From CAZZBM01 sp964652255 (lineage in GTDB: Bacteria; Bdellovibrionota; Bacteriovoracia; Bacteriovoracales; CAZZBM01), in contig CAZZBM010000001.1 in assembly GCA_964652255.1 (NCBI GenBank), positions 124,001-188,000 on the forward strand: DNA of 64,000 nt, given 5' to 3'. Below, one piece after another: positions 25,565-34,026 of this stretch; the stretch's first letter is position 1; every line of letters starts with the position of its first letter. The position numbers and the translations under genes are program-made. The notes below the pieces were generated by a model. The model made no database searches. It was not told where the DNA came from and saw only the letters and a program-made list of their open reading frames with translations.

Positions 25565-27241
25565 TTAATGTCTAGTGAGTTTTCTATAGGTTAATTTCTG
25601 ACTTAAAAAATGATCATCCCCTTTTCTCTGAGTAAGATCTTCTAAATAATCAGAATAATTTCCATTAAACCAAAGAACTTGATCTCCTTCAAAAGCAAGA
25701 ATATGAGTTGCTACTCTATCTAAAAAATAACGATCATGAGAAATAATCACAGCACAACCTGAAAAGTTTTCTAGAGATTCTTCTAGGGCTCTTAAGGTAT
25801 GCACATCTAAATCATTAGTAGGCTCATCTAAAAATAATAAATTAGGTGCTTGAAGAAAAGTTTTTGCTAAATGAAGCCTATTTCTCTCTCCCCCTGATAA
25901 AACACTAACTTTTTTAGATTGATCTTCCCCTGTAAAATAGAATTTAGCTAAAAATGGCCTTATAGGAATTTGGTGTTGATCTACGACAACTAAATCTTGT
26001 CCATCAGCTAAAGCTTCATAAAGATTAGCTTCCTCTTTAAAGGTTCTATCTTGATCTGAATAACCAATTCTTACACTAGGACCAAAAACAACTTCACCTG
26101 TATCAGGAGTAATTTTCTCCATAAGAATTTTAAATAAAGTACTCTTTCCTGCACCATTAGGACCAATAATACCTACAACAGCACTTCTAGGTAAATTAAA
26201 AGAAAGATTTTTAAATAAAACTTTTTCTCCAAAACTTTTAGAAAGATTTTTTACTTCTAAAACTTTTTCCCCTAATCTTGGTCCAGGGGGAATCACTAAT
26301 TTTTGAACATCTTTTACTTGACTTTTTTGCTCTTCTAGAAGTTTTTCATAATTAGCCAAACGTGCTTTTCCTTTAGCTTGCCTAGCTTTAGGTGAACTAT
26401 TAATCCACTCAAGCTCTCTTTTAAGAGCTTTTTGTCTTTCTGTTTCTTTTTTCTCTTCTATAAAAAGTCTTTTTTGTTTTTGATCTAACCAAGAAGAGTA
26501 ATTACCTTTCCAGGGAATTCCTTCCCCTCGATCTAGTTCTAAAATCCAACCTGCCACATGATCTAAAAAATATCGATCATGGGTAACAGCAATGACTGTT
26601 CCTGGATATTGTTGCAAATGTTTTTCCAACCAAAAAATACTTTCAACATCTAAATGGTTTGTAGGTTCATCTAAAAGCAGCACATCTGGTTCTTGTAATA
26701 AAAGTCTACAAAGAGCAACTCTTCTTTTTTCTCCTCCGGAAAGATTTTTAAATAAAGCGTCTTTTTTTGGGCAATGAAGAGCATTCATAGCTAAATCTAT
26801 TTGAGATTCTAGATCCCAAGCATTATGCTGATCTAAAATTTCTTGAAGCTGAGCCTGTTCTTCCATAAGAGAAGTCATCTCTTCTAAACTCAACCCTTCA
26901 TGAAAAGATTCAGCTATTTCTTCATAGCGTCTTAGTTGAGTATAAAGATTTCCATAGGCTTCTCCTATAAGATCAATAACTTTTTTTTCACCATCTAAAA
27001 TAGGTTCTTGAGGAAGATAACCCATGGTGATGTCTGAATTTTTAACAATGGAACCATCAAAATCTTCATCTAAACCTGCAATAATTTTCATACAGGTACT
27101 CTTTCCTGCCCCATTAGAACCTAAAATTCCTATTTTAGCTCCATAATAAAAAGAAAGATTAATATTTTTAAGCAATGTTTTTTTGCTTTGATGATTAATC
27201 TTAGTCACTTTAGACATAGTAAAGATAATTTTTTCACTCAT
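25565..27241 (-). CDS. ettA: energy-dependent translational throttle protein EttA (ABC-F)
   Basis: The 558-residue protein has two ABC domains: Walker A GSNGAGKS (about residue 35), LSGGEKRRVALC, then GPNGAGKS (about 355) and LSGGERNRLHLAKT. It has no membrane part. A charged linker (residues about 240-310, RQKALKRELEWINSSPKARQ) and the EttA-type arm place it with EttA rather than Uup or YheS; length matches the E. coli 555. It binds the ribosomal E site and gates elongation by energy status. It overlaps the next gene by 4 bases. Confidence 0.94.
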   Translation of the reverse strand: MSEKIIFTMSKVTKINHQSKKTLLKNINLSFYYGAKIGILGSNGAGKSTCMKIIAGLDEDFDGSIVKNSDITMGYLPQEPILDGEKKVIDLIGEAYGNLYTQLRRYEEIAESFHEGLSLEEMTSLMEEQAQLQEILDQHNAWDLESQIDLAMNALHCPKKDALFKNLSGGEKRRVALCRLLLQEPDVLLLDEPTNHLDVESIFWLEKHLQQYPGTVIAVTHDRYFLDHVAGWILELDRGEGIPWKGNYSSWLDQKQKRLFIEEKKETERQKALKRELEWINSSPKARQAKGKARLANYEKLLEEQKSQVKDVQKLVIPPGPRLGEKVLEVKNLSKSFGEKVLFKNLSFNLPRSAVVGIIGPNGAGKSTLFKILMEKITPDTGEVVFGPSVRIGYSDQDRTFKEEANLYEALADGQDLVVVDQHQIPIRPFLAKFYFTGEDQSKKVSVLSGGERNRLHLAKTFLQAPNLLFLDEPTNDLDVHTLRALEESLENFSGCAVIISHDRYFLDRVATHILAFEGDQVLWFNGNYSDYLEDLTQRKGDDHFLSQKLTYRKLTRH

Positions 27242-28044
27242 AATAGAACCGAACTAAAAACTACATACACCAGAAAGAAGTAACTGGGAAGAAAGAAGAG
27301 AAAAATACATAAAAATCTCCCTAAAAAAAGCTTTTTTTCAAAATCTAAAAGTTTTTCTTCCCAGTAAGTTTTTAGTTCTTGTTCTAGTAACTTCCAATCT
27401 TTTTCCAAATAAACTCCTTCTTTACTAATTCTTTCCAAAAGAAAAAAAAATTTTTCCTTAAATACCGTTAAAGAATGATTTTCTTTTAAAGAAGCCACAT
27501 CAAGAAGTTGATTCATGGAGGTAAGAGAAAGTTGACTCTGAAAAAGACTTTTATACAAAAGAATTTTTTCAAAAAGAAGTTCAATAGGATTAAAAATTTT
27601 TTGACTAAAAAAATTAATTAAAAACAAGAAAACACCTATAATAGAAATTAAAAAAAAATCAACTCCTATTAAGATTATAGGACTGATCTCTATCATTAAA
27701 TAAAATTTAAACAAAATAAAAAAAAGATTAATAAAAAATAAAATAAGAAAAAACTGTATTAAGCTTTCAATAAGAACTTTCTTTTTTTTTCTTTCAAACT
27801 CTAAATCTTTTAACAGAGATTCTTTTACAATTAACAAAGATTCTTCTAGGTCAATTCCATATAAACTTCTTTGTTCTAAAAGATGATTCAAAATCTTGGT
27901 AAAAAATTTATAAAAAGGAAGAATTCTTTTTTCTCCTTTTTGCAAAAAACTTATTTCTTGTAAAAGAAGAGATCCATCATTTTTTTTCTTAAAAGTTATT
28001 TCTTTGTCATAAAGGAGAAAAAAAATAATGAGAAAAAATTCCAC
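27238..28044 (-). CDS. membrane protein, possibly TadC/T2SSF-like, unknown function
   Basis: The 268-residue protein has an N-terminal hydrophobic start (MEFFLIIFFLLYD), two close helices at about residues 90-150, and one at the C-terminus (FLCIFLFFLPSYFFLVYVVF). The order of soluble helical segment, paired membrane helices, soluble helical segment and final helix resembles one half of a type II secretion F/TadC protein. LKDLEFERKK and SLTSMNQLLDVASLKE are compatible, but no diagnostic motif is present. It overlaps ettA by 4 bases. Confidence 0.5.
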   Translation of the reverse strand: MEFFLIIFFLLYDKEITFKKKNDGSLLLQEISFLQKGEKRILPFYKFFTKILNHLLEQRSLYGIDLEESLLIVKESLLKDLEFERKKKKVLIESLIQFFLILFFINLFFILFKFYLMIEISPIILIGVDFFLISIIGVFLFLINFFSQKIFNPIELLFEKILLYKSLFQSQLSLTSMNQLLDVASLKENHSLTVFKEKFFFLLERISKEGVYLEKDWKLLEQELKTYWEEKLLDFEKKLFLGRFLCIFLFFLPSYFFLVYVVFSSVLL

Positions 28045-28093
28045 AAATTTCTTTTATTAAAATAATTGATCTTGCACTAGAAAAAAAATTTCT

Positions 28094-29533
28094 TTATTTT
28101 GAAAATGATCCTTGTTTTTCTAAAGCTTTATATCTTTTTGAAATTCTAATAAAAAGATTCGTTTCTGCTCCTGAAATTTGAACATCACCTGCTGAAGCAA
28201 GATCTCTTTCTTCAACAATTCCTATTTCATCTTTATATTCACTATCATTGTTTATAGAATTTCCTTGAAAAGGACTTCCTCTATCTCCTCCACTTGCTCC
28301 TGAATAAGAACCTTCTGCTACACTTCTCACATTCACCGGCTCTTCTTTAGGGGGAGCTCCCCTATCTCCTGAACCACCAGCAGGAGGAGCAGCTCCCCCA
28401 CCAGAACTTCCTCCCCCGGGACCAGCAGGAGGAGAGGAAACTCCTACATTAGGTATTAAGGATGTCTCTTCTTTTTTTTCTTCAACAGGAGGAGGATCAA
28501 CATTGAGCGTTGGAGGTGATTCTTTTTTTTCCTCTTTAGGTCTTTTTTGCCAAGTAGCTAAAAGAATTGCAATATTAAATCCCTCTTTAACAGCAGCTCC
28601 CATATATTTTTGTTTTGAAGATTTTAAATCATCAAAAAGATATTTATTGGGAAAAAACACCCCTTCAAATTCAATAAAAGAATCACAAAGAGATCCCTGT
28701 CTTTTTTTTATACCAATAGATTTTTGACATTTTTCTCTTTCTTTTTCTGCTGTAAGATAATGTTTTTGTAATTGCTGATGTCTAAAAATAATTTCACCAT
28801 AAAAGCTAGCTCTTGTTCCAGCTGCTCCTGTTTGAAGAGTAATCATAGTATTATGAGACTTTCTGGCATCATCTACAGTAAATTTTTCAGAATCTACTAA
28901 TTTAGTATTAATAAGATTTTGAGCACCAGCTACCACTTTTGTTTCTAACTCTTGTTGACTAAGCATGGTTTGATTTTTTTTATCAGCTTCTTTTTTTAGA
29001 TCAAGATACCTAGTACAAGAATTAAAATCTGCAGCCAAACCTCCTTGAGATAAACATTTATCTTTATTATTTTGCACTAAATAATCTTGACCAGAATTTA
29101 ATTGAAGGTTATTTTCTTGAGATAAAAGCACAAAACAATATTTTACATAAGAAAGCTCTATTTCATCTACTCTTGAACAACTATTGTTATTACTAGGCTC
29201 TAAGCATTGATTTTTATAACCAATTTTATAATTCTGGTAATTAAAAAGCTCCTTACAAGCCTGAATATGATCTTTACTTAAATTTTGAAACTGCAATCTA
29301 GGATAAATATTCTTTCTTGTATTAAGATAAGTTTTATTTTTAATGATCTCTAAATCACTAGCCATAGTAGAGGTTATTGTTTGAGCTATTTTTTGACTAG
29401 TAGAAGCTACAGCAGAAGAATTCACTAAAACAACTTTTAATTTTTTTTGTTGATCTAAATCTTGAAATAAATTATCTGGCTTTTTACCCCTCACTTCAAA
29501 GACAGTATTTTGAGCTAAAAGGAAAAATACCAC
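28094..29533 (-). CDS. exported protein with a Pro/Gly-rich region, unknown function
   Basis: The 479-residue protein starts with GTG directly after the in-frame TAA of the upstream gene, so nothing precedes MVFFLLAQNTVFEVRGK; its export signal would be only about 7 residues. Residues about 60-330 are helical and polar with several Cys. A low-complexity Pro/Gly/Ser stretch (about residues 350-420) follows, then an acidic C-terminal tail. No family recognised. It forms a pair with the preceding membrane-anchored protein. Confidence 0.55.
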   Translation of the reverse strand: MVFFLLAQNTVFEVRGKKPDNLFQDLDQQKKLKVVLVNSSAVASTSQKIAQTITSTMASDLEIIKNKTYLNTRKNIYPRLQFQNLSKDHIQACKELFNYQNYKIGYKNQCLEPSNNNSCSRVDEIELSYVKYCFVLLSQENNLQLNSGQDYLVQNNKDKCLSQGGLAADFNSCTRYLDLKKEADKKNQTMLSQQELETKVVAGAQNLINTKLVDSEKFTVDDARKSHNTMITLQTGAAGTRASFYGEIIFRHQQLQKHYLTAEKEREKCQKSIGIKKRQGSLCDSFIEFEGVFFPNKYLFDDLKSSKQKYMGAAVKEGFNIAILLATWQKRPKEEKKESPPTLNVDPPPVEEKKEETSLIPNVGVSSPPAGPGGGSSGGGAAPPAGGSGDRGAPPKEEPVNVRSVAEGSYSGASGGDRGSPFQGNSINNDSEYKDEIGIVEERDLASAGDVQISGAETNLFIRISKRYKALEKQGSFSK

Positions 29534-30178
29534 TTAAAGTCCCTGTCTTTTTTTATAAATTCGATAGCCAAGAAAACCTCCTACTAATAGTAGGAGCAGG
29601 AAAAAAGAGGAACTTCCTTGTTTTACAAGATCTGTTTTTTTCACCACTTCTAATTTAAAAGCATCGTCACTTGAAAGTGGTTCTTGTGGTTCATAACTAG
29701 GGGAAGTGAGAATCATTTTAGCTGTAGAAACATCTTTTTTAAACACTTTTAAACTTTGAACCATAAGATTATAAGTGCTTTGATATTTTTCAAAAAGATC
29801 TTTTCTCATGGTAAAAGTCAGCCCTATAGCAAGATCTTCTTTTGTCGTCACTAAATATCTTGTATAATAGCCTTTAATTTCAGAATCGAGATGTAAAGCC
29901 TCCACCCAAGGATGATTTTGAATCAAGGTTGTTTTTACAGATCTCACATTAGATTCACTAAGACCTGGCTTTGGTTTTTTTAAATAAGCTTGATAATAAC
30001 TTGTATCATCTGACTCATCTCTTATTTTACTGGTTAAAACGATAAGAGCTTCATATTCTTTACTAGGCTCAGAACAAACCCAGTCAGCTTCTTGTAAAAG
30101 ACAATCCCAATTATTAGGAATTTCAAATTCAGCATATTGAGAGGTAAAGGTTTTAGATAAAAGATAAAAAAAGATCAC
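29534..30178 (-). CDS. exported protein with C-terminal membrane anchor, unknown function
   Basis: The 214-residue protein has a short hydrophobic N-terminus (MIFFYLLSKTFTSQYA), a globular domain with NNWDCLLQEADWVCSEP (two Cys that could form a disulfide), and a C-terminal helix followed by basic residues (SSFFLLLLLVGGFLGYRIYKKRQ). It would sit on the outer face of the inner membrane. It ends one codon before, and in the same frame as, the next gene. Function unknown. Confidence 0.55.
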   Translation of the reverse strand: MIFFYLLSKTFTSQYAEFEIPNNWDCLLQEADWVCSEPSKEYEALIVLTSKIRDESDDTSYYQAYLKKPKPGLSESNVRSVKTTLIQNHPWVEALHLDSEIKGYYTRYLVTTKEDLAIGLTFTMRKDLFEKYQSTYNLMVQSLKVFKKDVSTAKMILTSPSYEPQEPLSSDDAFKLEVVKKTDLVKQGSSSFFLLLLLVGGFLGYRIYKKRQGL

Positions 30179-30255
30179 TCTTTTATTCTAAGTTTTTTTG
30201 TTATAGAGATCAACTCTCTTTACTATTAATATTTTCTAGGTTTTAACTACCAAAG

Positions 30256-31005
30256 ATGATTCAGCTTAAAAATAAAGAAGATATTTATAAAATGAGAAAA
30301 GGAGGAGCTATTATTAGCTCTATTCTAGAATCTCTTTCTCCTTTATTAAAGCCAGGTCTTTCTACTTTAGAAATTAATGATTACTGTGAAGCAAAAATGA
30401 GAGAGGCTGGAGGAATTCCTTCTTGCCTAGATTATGAAGGATATCCTAAGGCTATTTGTACTTCTATTAATGAAGTTGTCTGTCATGGAATTCCCAGTAA
30501 AGATGTTTTATTAAAAGAAGGAGACTTAATTAATATTGATCTTACAATTTATTATGAAGGGTTTCATGTTGATATGAGTAAGAGTTTTGCTATAGGAGAA
30601 GTAAGTCCTTTAAGAAAAAAACTTCTCACGACCACTCAAACAGCTTTAGAAAAAGCCATAGCAATTTGCAAACCTAAAACTTCTTTTGGTAGAATTGGTG
30701 AAGTTATTGAACAACATGTGAAAAAAGAAGGTTTTAGCATTGTTGAAGATTATTGTGGACATGGAATTGGAAAATCTTTCCATGAAGATCCTCAAATTCT
30801 TCATTTTAAAACTTCTTACCAACAACCTTTTATGCAAGAAGGCATGACTTTTACCATTGAACCTATGATTAATGCAGGCACAAAATATGTTTATGTTCTT
30901 GAAGACCACTGGACTGTCGTTACTCAGGACGGAAAAGATTCCTGTCAGTTTGAACATACTATAGCTATTACTTCTTCAGGCTATGAAATTCTCACCCTTG
31001 CATGA
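30256..31005 (+). CDS. map: methionine aminopeptidase type I
   Basis: The 249-residue enzyme has the pita-bread fold motifs NEVVCHGIP (His near 79), NIDLTIYYEGFHVDMSKSF (both metal Asp), YCGHGIGKSFHEDP (His near 170), FTIEPMI (Glu) and CQFEHTIAI (Glu). It removes the initiator Met from new proteins. Length is normal; no N-terminal zinc-finger extension is present. Its TGA overlaps the ATG of the next gene. Confidence 0.97.
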   Translation: MIQLKNKEDIYKMRKGGAIISSILESLSPLLKPGLSTLEINDYCEAKMREAGGIPSCLDYEGYPKAICTSINEVVCHGIPSKDVLLKEGDLINIDLTIYYEGFHVDMSKSFAIGEVSPLRKKLLTTTQTALEKAIAICKPKTSFGRIGEVIEQHVKKEGFSIVEDYCGHGIGKSFHEDPQILHFKTSYQQPFMQEGMTFTIEPMINAGTKYVYVLEDHWTVVTQDGKDSCQFEHTIAITSSGYEILTLA

Positions 31006-31727
31006 AAGTTCAAATTAAAGACCATACTTTAGAGCTTATCATTAGTAGAGATATCATTCATCAAGCTCTTTTAAATCCTAAAAATGACTCATTCACTTCT
31101 TGGCTTCAAGGTAAAAATATTCATGATCTTTTTTATCTACAAAATGAAGTTTTAGATTCTTCTTTCATTTTTTATTATGAACTTTTTCTTAAAGCTTATT
31201 TTCAGTATTTAGGAATTAACTTTGAAGAAAAAACTCTTTGTTTTTGTTTCCCTCATCTTAAACTTCATTCTTTTACCTTAGAAGAGTTTCAAAAAAAACA
31301 ACAAAGTGTACAATGCTTCACTTGTGATCCTAAGAAATTTGTTCATAAAAGTTCTTTTTTATGTCGATGTTTTAAAAAAACAAAAGAAGAAATCCTTCAA
31401 GAAATTCAACATAAGGGTTATGTGACCTTGGAAGAATTAAAAGATCATTTTCAGGTAGGAAGTAAATGTGGCTCTTGTCAAAAAGATCTTAAAAAACTTC
31501 TTTTTGATGATTTTTTTCTTCAAGGTCAAAGTAAAATTGAGTGTTATCTTAAGATTCAAGACTGTTTAGAAGAATTTTTTTTTCAAAGCCCTTACAAGTT
31601 TCAAATAGAAAGACTCACTGGAACTAAACTTTTTTTAAAAATTCAGCCTCATTTTCCTGTTCAAGAGAGATTAGAACTTCACTTAAGAACAGTGACTTTT
31701 TTGCCTCTACAATGTGTTCTAACATAA
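31002..31727 (+). CDS. NifU-like [2Fe-2S] protein with a BFD-type domain
   Basis: The 241-residue protein contains CRC near residue 122 and CGSC near 157 (GSKCGSCQKDLKKLL), the Fer2_BFD pattern found in the middle domain of NifU and in bacterioferritin-associated ferredoxin. The N-terminal 100 residues hold LCFCFPHLKLHSF and could be a degenerate IscU-like scaffold. The C-terminal part sits where NifU has its CxxC domain but lacks the Cys pair. It probably handles Fe-S clusters, but not as a standard NifU. Coupled to map by ATGA. Confidence 0.65.
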   Translation: MKVQIKDHTLELIISRDIIHQALLNPKNDSFTSWLQGKNIHDLFYLQNEVLDSSFIFYYELFLKAYFQYLGINFEEKTLCFCFPHLKLHSFTLEEFQKKQQSVQCFTCDPKKFVHKSSFLCRCFKKTKEEILQEIQHKGYVTLEELKDHFQVGSKCGSCQKDLKKLLFDDFFLQGQSKIECYLKIQDCLEEFFFQSPYKFQIERLTGTKLFLKIQPHFPVQERLELHLRTVTFLPLQCVLT

Positions 31728-32131
31728 TTAAAAGCTTCATAAGCTCGGTTTAAAACCTTTTGATGTTTAAGTAAAATTTTACCCAAATCAAGATTTCTTG
31801 TTCCTTCTAAGAACCTTATTTCTTGCATCATACTTACATAATCTTTTTGTTTAAAAAAACAATCAGGCTGATCACTATATTTTTGAGCCAAGAGAAAAAT
31901 ATGATATAAAATCACAGATCTCTTTTCTTGAACCAAAGGTCCCTTGAGATTTTTCAAGCATTCAAAGGAACTTCCCGTACATCTATAATCATTGTTTTTA
32001 AGTAAAAATTCTTGCACCATTTTATTGACTTCTAGAAGAAAATCTTCTTCTAGTTTAAAAGAAGGGTTAAGTGCTATTTTTTTTTCTTCTTGCCTCAACT
32101 GTTGCAAGTTTGCTAATAAAAAAAAGAACAT
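31679..32131 (-). CDS. small exported protein, unknown function
   Basis: The 150-residue protein starts MFFFLLANLQQ, with an in-frame TAA 12 bases upstream, so a signal of about 7 residues is all it can have. The remainder is helical with Cys pairs (YRCTGSSFEC, PDCFF, HCRGKK). A TAAGAT -10 box ends 7 bases before the ATG. It overlaps the NifU-like gene tail to tail by 49 bases. No family recognised. Confidence 0.5.
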   Translation of the reverse strand: MFFFLLANLQQLRQEEKKIALNPSFKLEEDFLLEVNKMVQEFLLKNNDYRCTGSSFECLKNLKGPLVQEKRSVILYHIFLLAQKYSDQPDCFFKQKDYVSMMQEIRFLEGTRNLDLGKILLKHQKVLNRAYEAFNYVRTHCRGKKVTVLK

Positions 32132-32137
32132 AATCTT

Positions 32138-32143
32138 ATCTTA
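32138..32143 (-). promoter_or_regulatory. -10 box, leaderless start on reverse strand
   Basis: TAAGAT read on the reverse strand at 32143-32138. The predicted transcript start is the ATG at 32131. No clear -35 box. Confidence 0.35.
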
Positions 32144-32155
32144 TCGAATTTTTTC

Positions 32156-32184
32156 TTGACTTTCCTTAAAAAAAGTATTTTTTA
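32156..32184 (+). promoter_or_regulatory. sigma70-type promoter, leaderless GTG start
   Basis: TTGACT at 32156-32161, a 17-base spacer and TTTTTA at 32179-32184. The predicted transcript start is about 32191, next to the GTG at 32192. Confidence 0.45.
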
Positions 32185-32191
32185 GACCTTC

Positions 32192-32626
32192 GTGTCTTTT
32201 TACACTAAAGATCTTTATTCTTCTTTTTATTTTCCCAAAAAAGACCTCAATCCTTATACTTATCTTTTACTTTTTAAAAAATCAGGATCTTTTGTAGAAA
32301 AAGAAGATTTTTTTCAAAAAATTTTAAAAACCTTTCCAGAAAGTTATCTCATTCAAGACATTCTAGAAACGGAGTCTCTTCTACTTAAAAATCAACCTAG
32401 ATTTATTTTAACTTTTGGATCAGAAGCTTTAAAATTTTTCAGACCAGATCTTTCTCTTCAAAAGGTTCATGGTTCCTTTCAACAACACCCTTTGGGGTTT
32501 GAATTTTACCCTTTATTTCATCCTGATGTTCTTCTTCTCAATGAAGACTTAAAAAAAATCTTCTGGAAAGATTTGCAACACTTATTTTCTTTGCTACCCT
32601 CTTACAATAAAAGGAAATCCCTATGA
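32192..32626 (+). CDS. short uracil-DNA glycosylase-like protein (family 4-like C-terminal half)
   Basis: The 144-residue protein has ILTFGSEALKFF followed by KVHGSF and a C-terminal FYPLFHPDVLLLNEDLKKIFWKDLQ. These match the end of family 4 glycosylases (GxxA, RG, YHPxxLLRN...W.DL), with FHPDVLL in the place of the catalytic YHPAxLL loop. The N-terminal Fe-S Cys and the GEAPG motif are missing; the protein is about 60 residues shorter than usual. Whether it is active is unclear. The GTG start has no Shine-Dalgarno. It overlaps the SSS symporter start (ATGA). Confidence 0.6.
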   Translation: MSFYTKDLYSSFYFPKKDLNPYTYLLLFKKSGSFVEKEDFFQKILKTFPESYLIQDILETESLLLKNQPRFILTFGSEALKFFRPDLSLQKVHGSFQQHPLGFEFYPLFHPDVLLLNEDLKKIFWKDLQHLFSLLPSYNKRKSL

Positions 32627-34026
32627 ATTTAGTTTCTAGTCTAGATATTAAATCTTATTTTACCTCTTTAGACTGGATCATTTTCTCTTTTTGTCTTTCT
32701 TTAACCTTTATTGCTATTTATTTAGCCAAAAGAAATCAGAAGCAATCTAATTATTTAGAGATGATTCTCATGTCACGATCTATGACCTTACCTTTTTTTG
32801 TGGCTACTCTTATTACCACTTGGTACGGTGGAATTATTGCAGTCAGTGCTCTTTCTTTTGAACAAGGATTTTTTCAGTTTTTTTCTCAAGGTTTTTTCTG
32901 GTATCTTTCATACCTTTTATTTGCTTATTTTTTAGCTCCCAAGATTAATCTTCAAGAAACTTTGAGTCTTCCTCATCTTGTTTCTAAAATTTTTGGAGAA
33001 AAAACCTCTCATATCAGTGCTTTTTTAAGCTTTATTGATGCTCTTCCTATTCTCTACCTCACTAGTTTAGGTATTCTTGTTCAAATGTTTTTTGGAGGAC
33101 ATCTTTATTTTATTACTCTTTCTATAGGATTTTTTGTTGTTCTTTATTCTATTTATGGAGGTTTTAGAGCCGTTATTTATGTTGATGGCATACAATTTAT
33201 TCTTGTTAATCTTGCTGTTCTTTTGGTTCTTCTTTATTCTTTTTATCACTTTGGAAACCCTTTTAATTTACCTCTTCCTGAACATTACTTCACAGCACAA
33301 GGAACAGAAGGATGGTTATCTTTACTTTCTTGGGCACTTATTTCACTTTCAGTGATTATTGATCCAGCTTTTCATCACAGGGTTTATGCAACAGGTAGTT
33401 TAAAAACGACACAAAAAGGAATTCTCATTTGTATTCTTTTTTGGATTTTTTTTGATCTTTCTATTACCGTTATTGCTCTTTATGCACGTTACTATTTACC
33501 TGAAGTTCATCCCAACACTTCTTTCCTTATTTATGGTCTCCAAATAGTTCCAGAAGGAATAAGAGGTTTGGTTTTAGCAGGAACCCTAGCCACTATTTTA
33601 TCTGCAGTCGATACTCATCTTTTTGTTGCTGCTAATACCTTTTCTGAATATTTTCTTTCTAAAATTTTAAAAAAGAGATATTTAAGACATTATACCTCTT
33701 TGTTCTTTATTGCTTTTCTTTGTGCCAGTATTGGTTATTTTTTTGAAGATCAACTGATACATATTTTTAAAGTTAAAGGAGCGCTCACTACAGGTTGTTT
33801 TTTACTTCCCATGCTTTTTGGCTCCTTCTTTCCTAAAAAACTTCCAGACAAAGCTTTTGTTTACTCTTTTTGGACAGGAGTGGTTTTTGTTATCATAGGA
33901 TTTTTCACTAGAAGTTATCATGAACTTGATGAAGTTTATTTTGGTCTTTTAGGGACCTTTCTTTCTCTAACTTTTTTTGTTATTCACTATAAATCTCATG
34001 AAATCAAAAGCTCTCACCTACCATGA
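32623..34026 (+). CDS. sodium:solute symporter (SSS family)
   Basis: The 467-residue protein has about 12-13 hydrophobic segments. Landmarks are SRSMTLPFFVATLITTWYGGIIAVSALSF at the first helices, YSIYGGFRAVIYVDGIQFI (the conserved GG..AV..D..Q signature of SSS proteins) and AGTLATILSAVDTHLFVAANTFSEYF with the Na+-site Ser/Thr region. It imports an unknown solute with Na+, which fits the Na+-pumping Nqr. Start is coupled to the previous gene. It overlaps malic enzyme by 29 bases. Confidence 0.9.
   Translation: MNLVSSLDIKSYFTSLDWIIFSFCLSLTFIAIYLAKRNQKQSNYLEMILMSRSMTLPFFVATLITTWYGGIIAVSALSFEQGFFQFFSQGFFWYLSYLLFAYFLAPKINLQETLSLPHLVSKIFGEKTSHISAFLSFIDALPILYLTSLGILVQMFFGGHLYFITLSIGFFVVLYSIYGGFRAVIYVDGIQFILVNLAVLLVLLYSFYHFGNPFNLPLPEHYFTAQGTEGWLSLLSWALISLSVIIDPAFHHRVYATGSLKTTQKGILICILFWIFFDLSITVIALYARYYLPEVHPNTSFLIYGLQIVPEGIRGLVLAGTLATILSAVDTHLFVAANTFSEYFLSKILKKRYLRHYTSLFFIAFLCASIGYFFEDQLIHIFKVKGALTTGCFLLPMLFGSFFPKKLPDKAFVYSFWTGVVFVIIGFFTRSYHELDEVYFGLLGTFLSLTFFVIHYKSHEIKSSHLP

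Noticed and set aside
30646..30957. Reverse 103-codon frame inside map
   Set aside because: map is an unambiguous enzyme gene; the antisense frame is a codon-composition shadow.
33067..33355. Small frames on both strands inside the SSS symporter
   Set aside because: Low-complexity Lys/Asn or Leu/Phe shadows of the transmembrane coding sequence.
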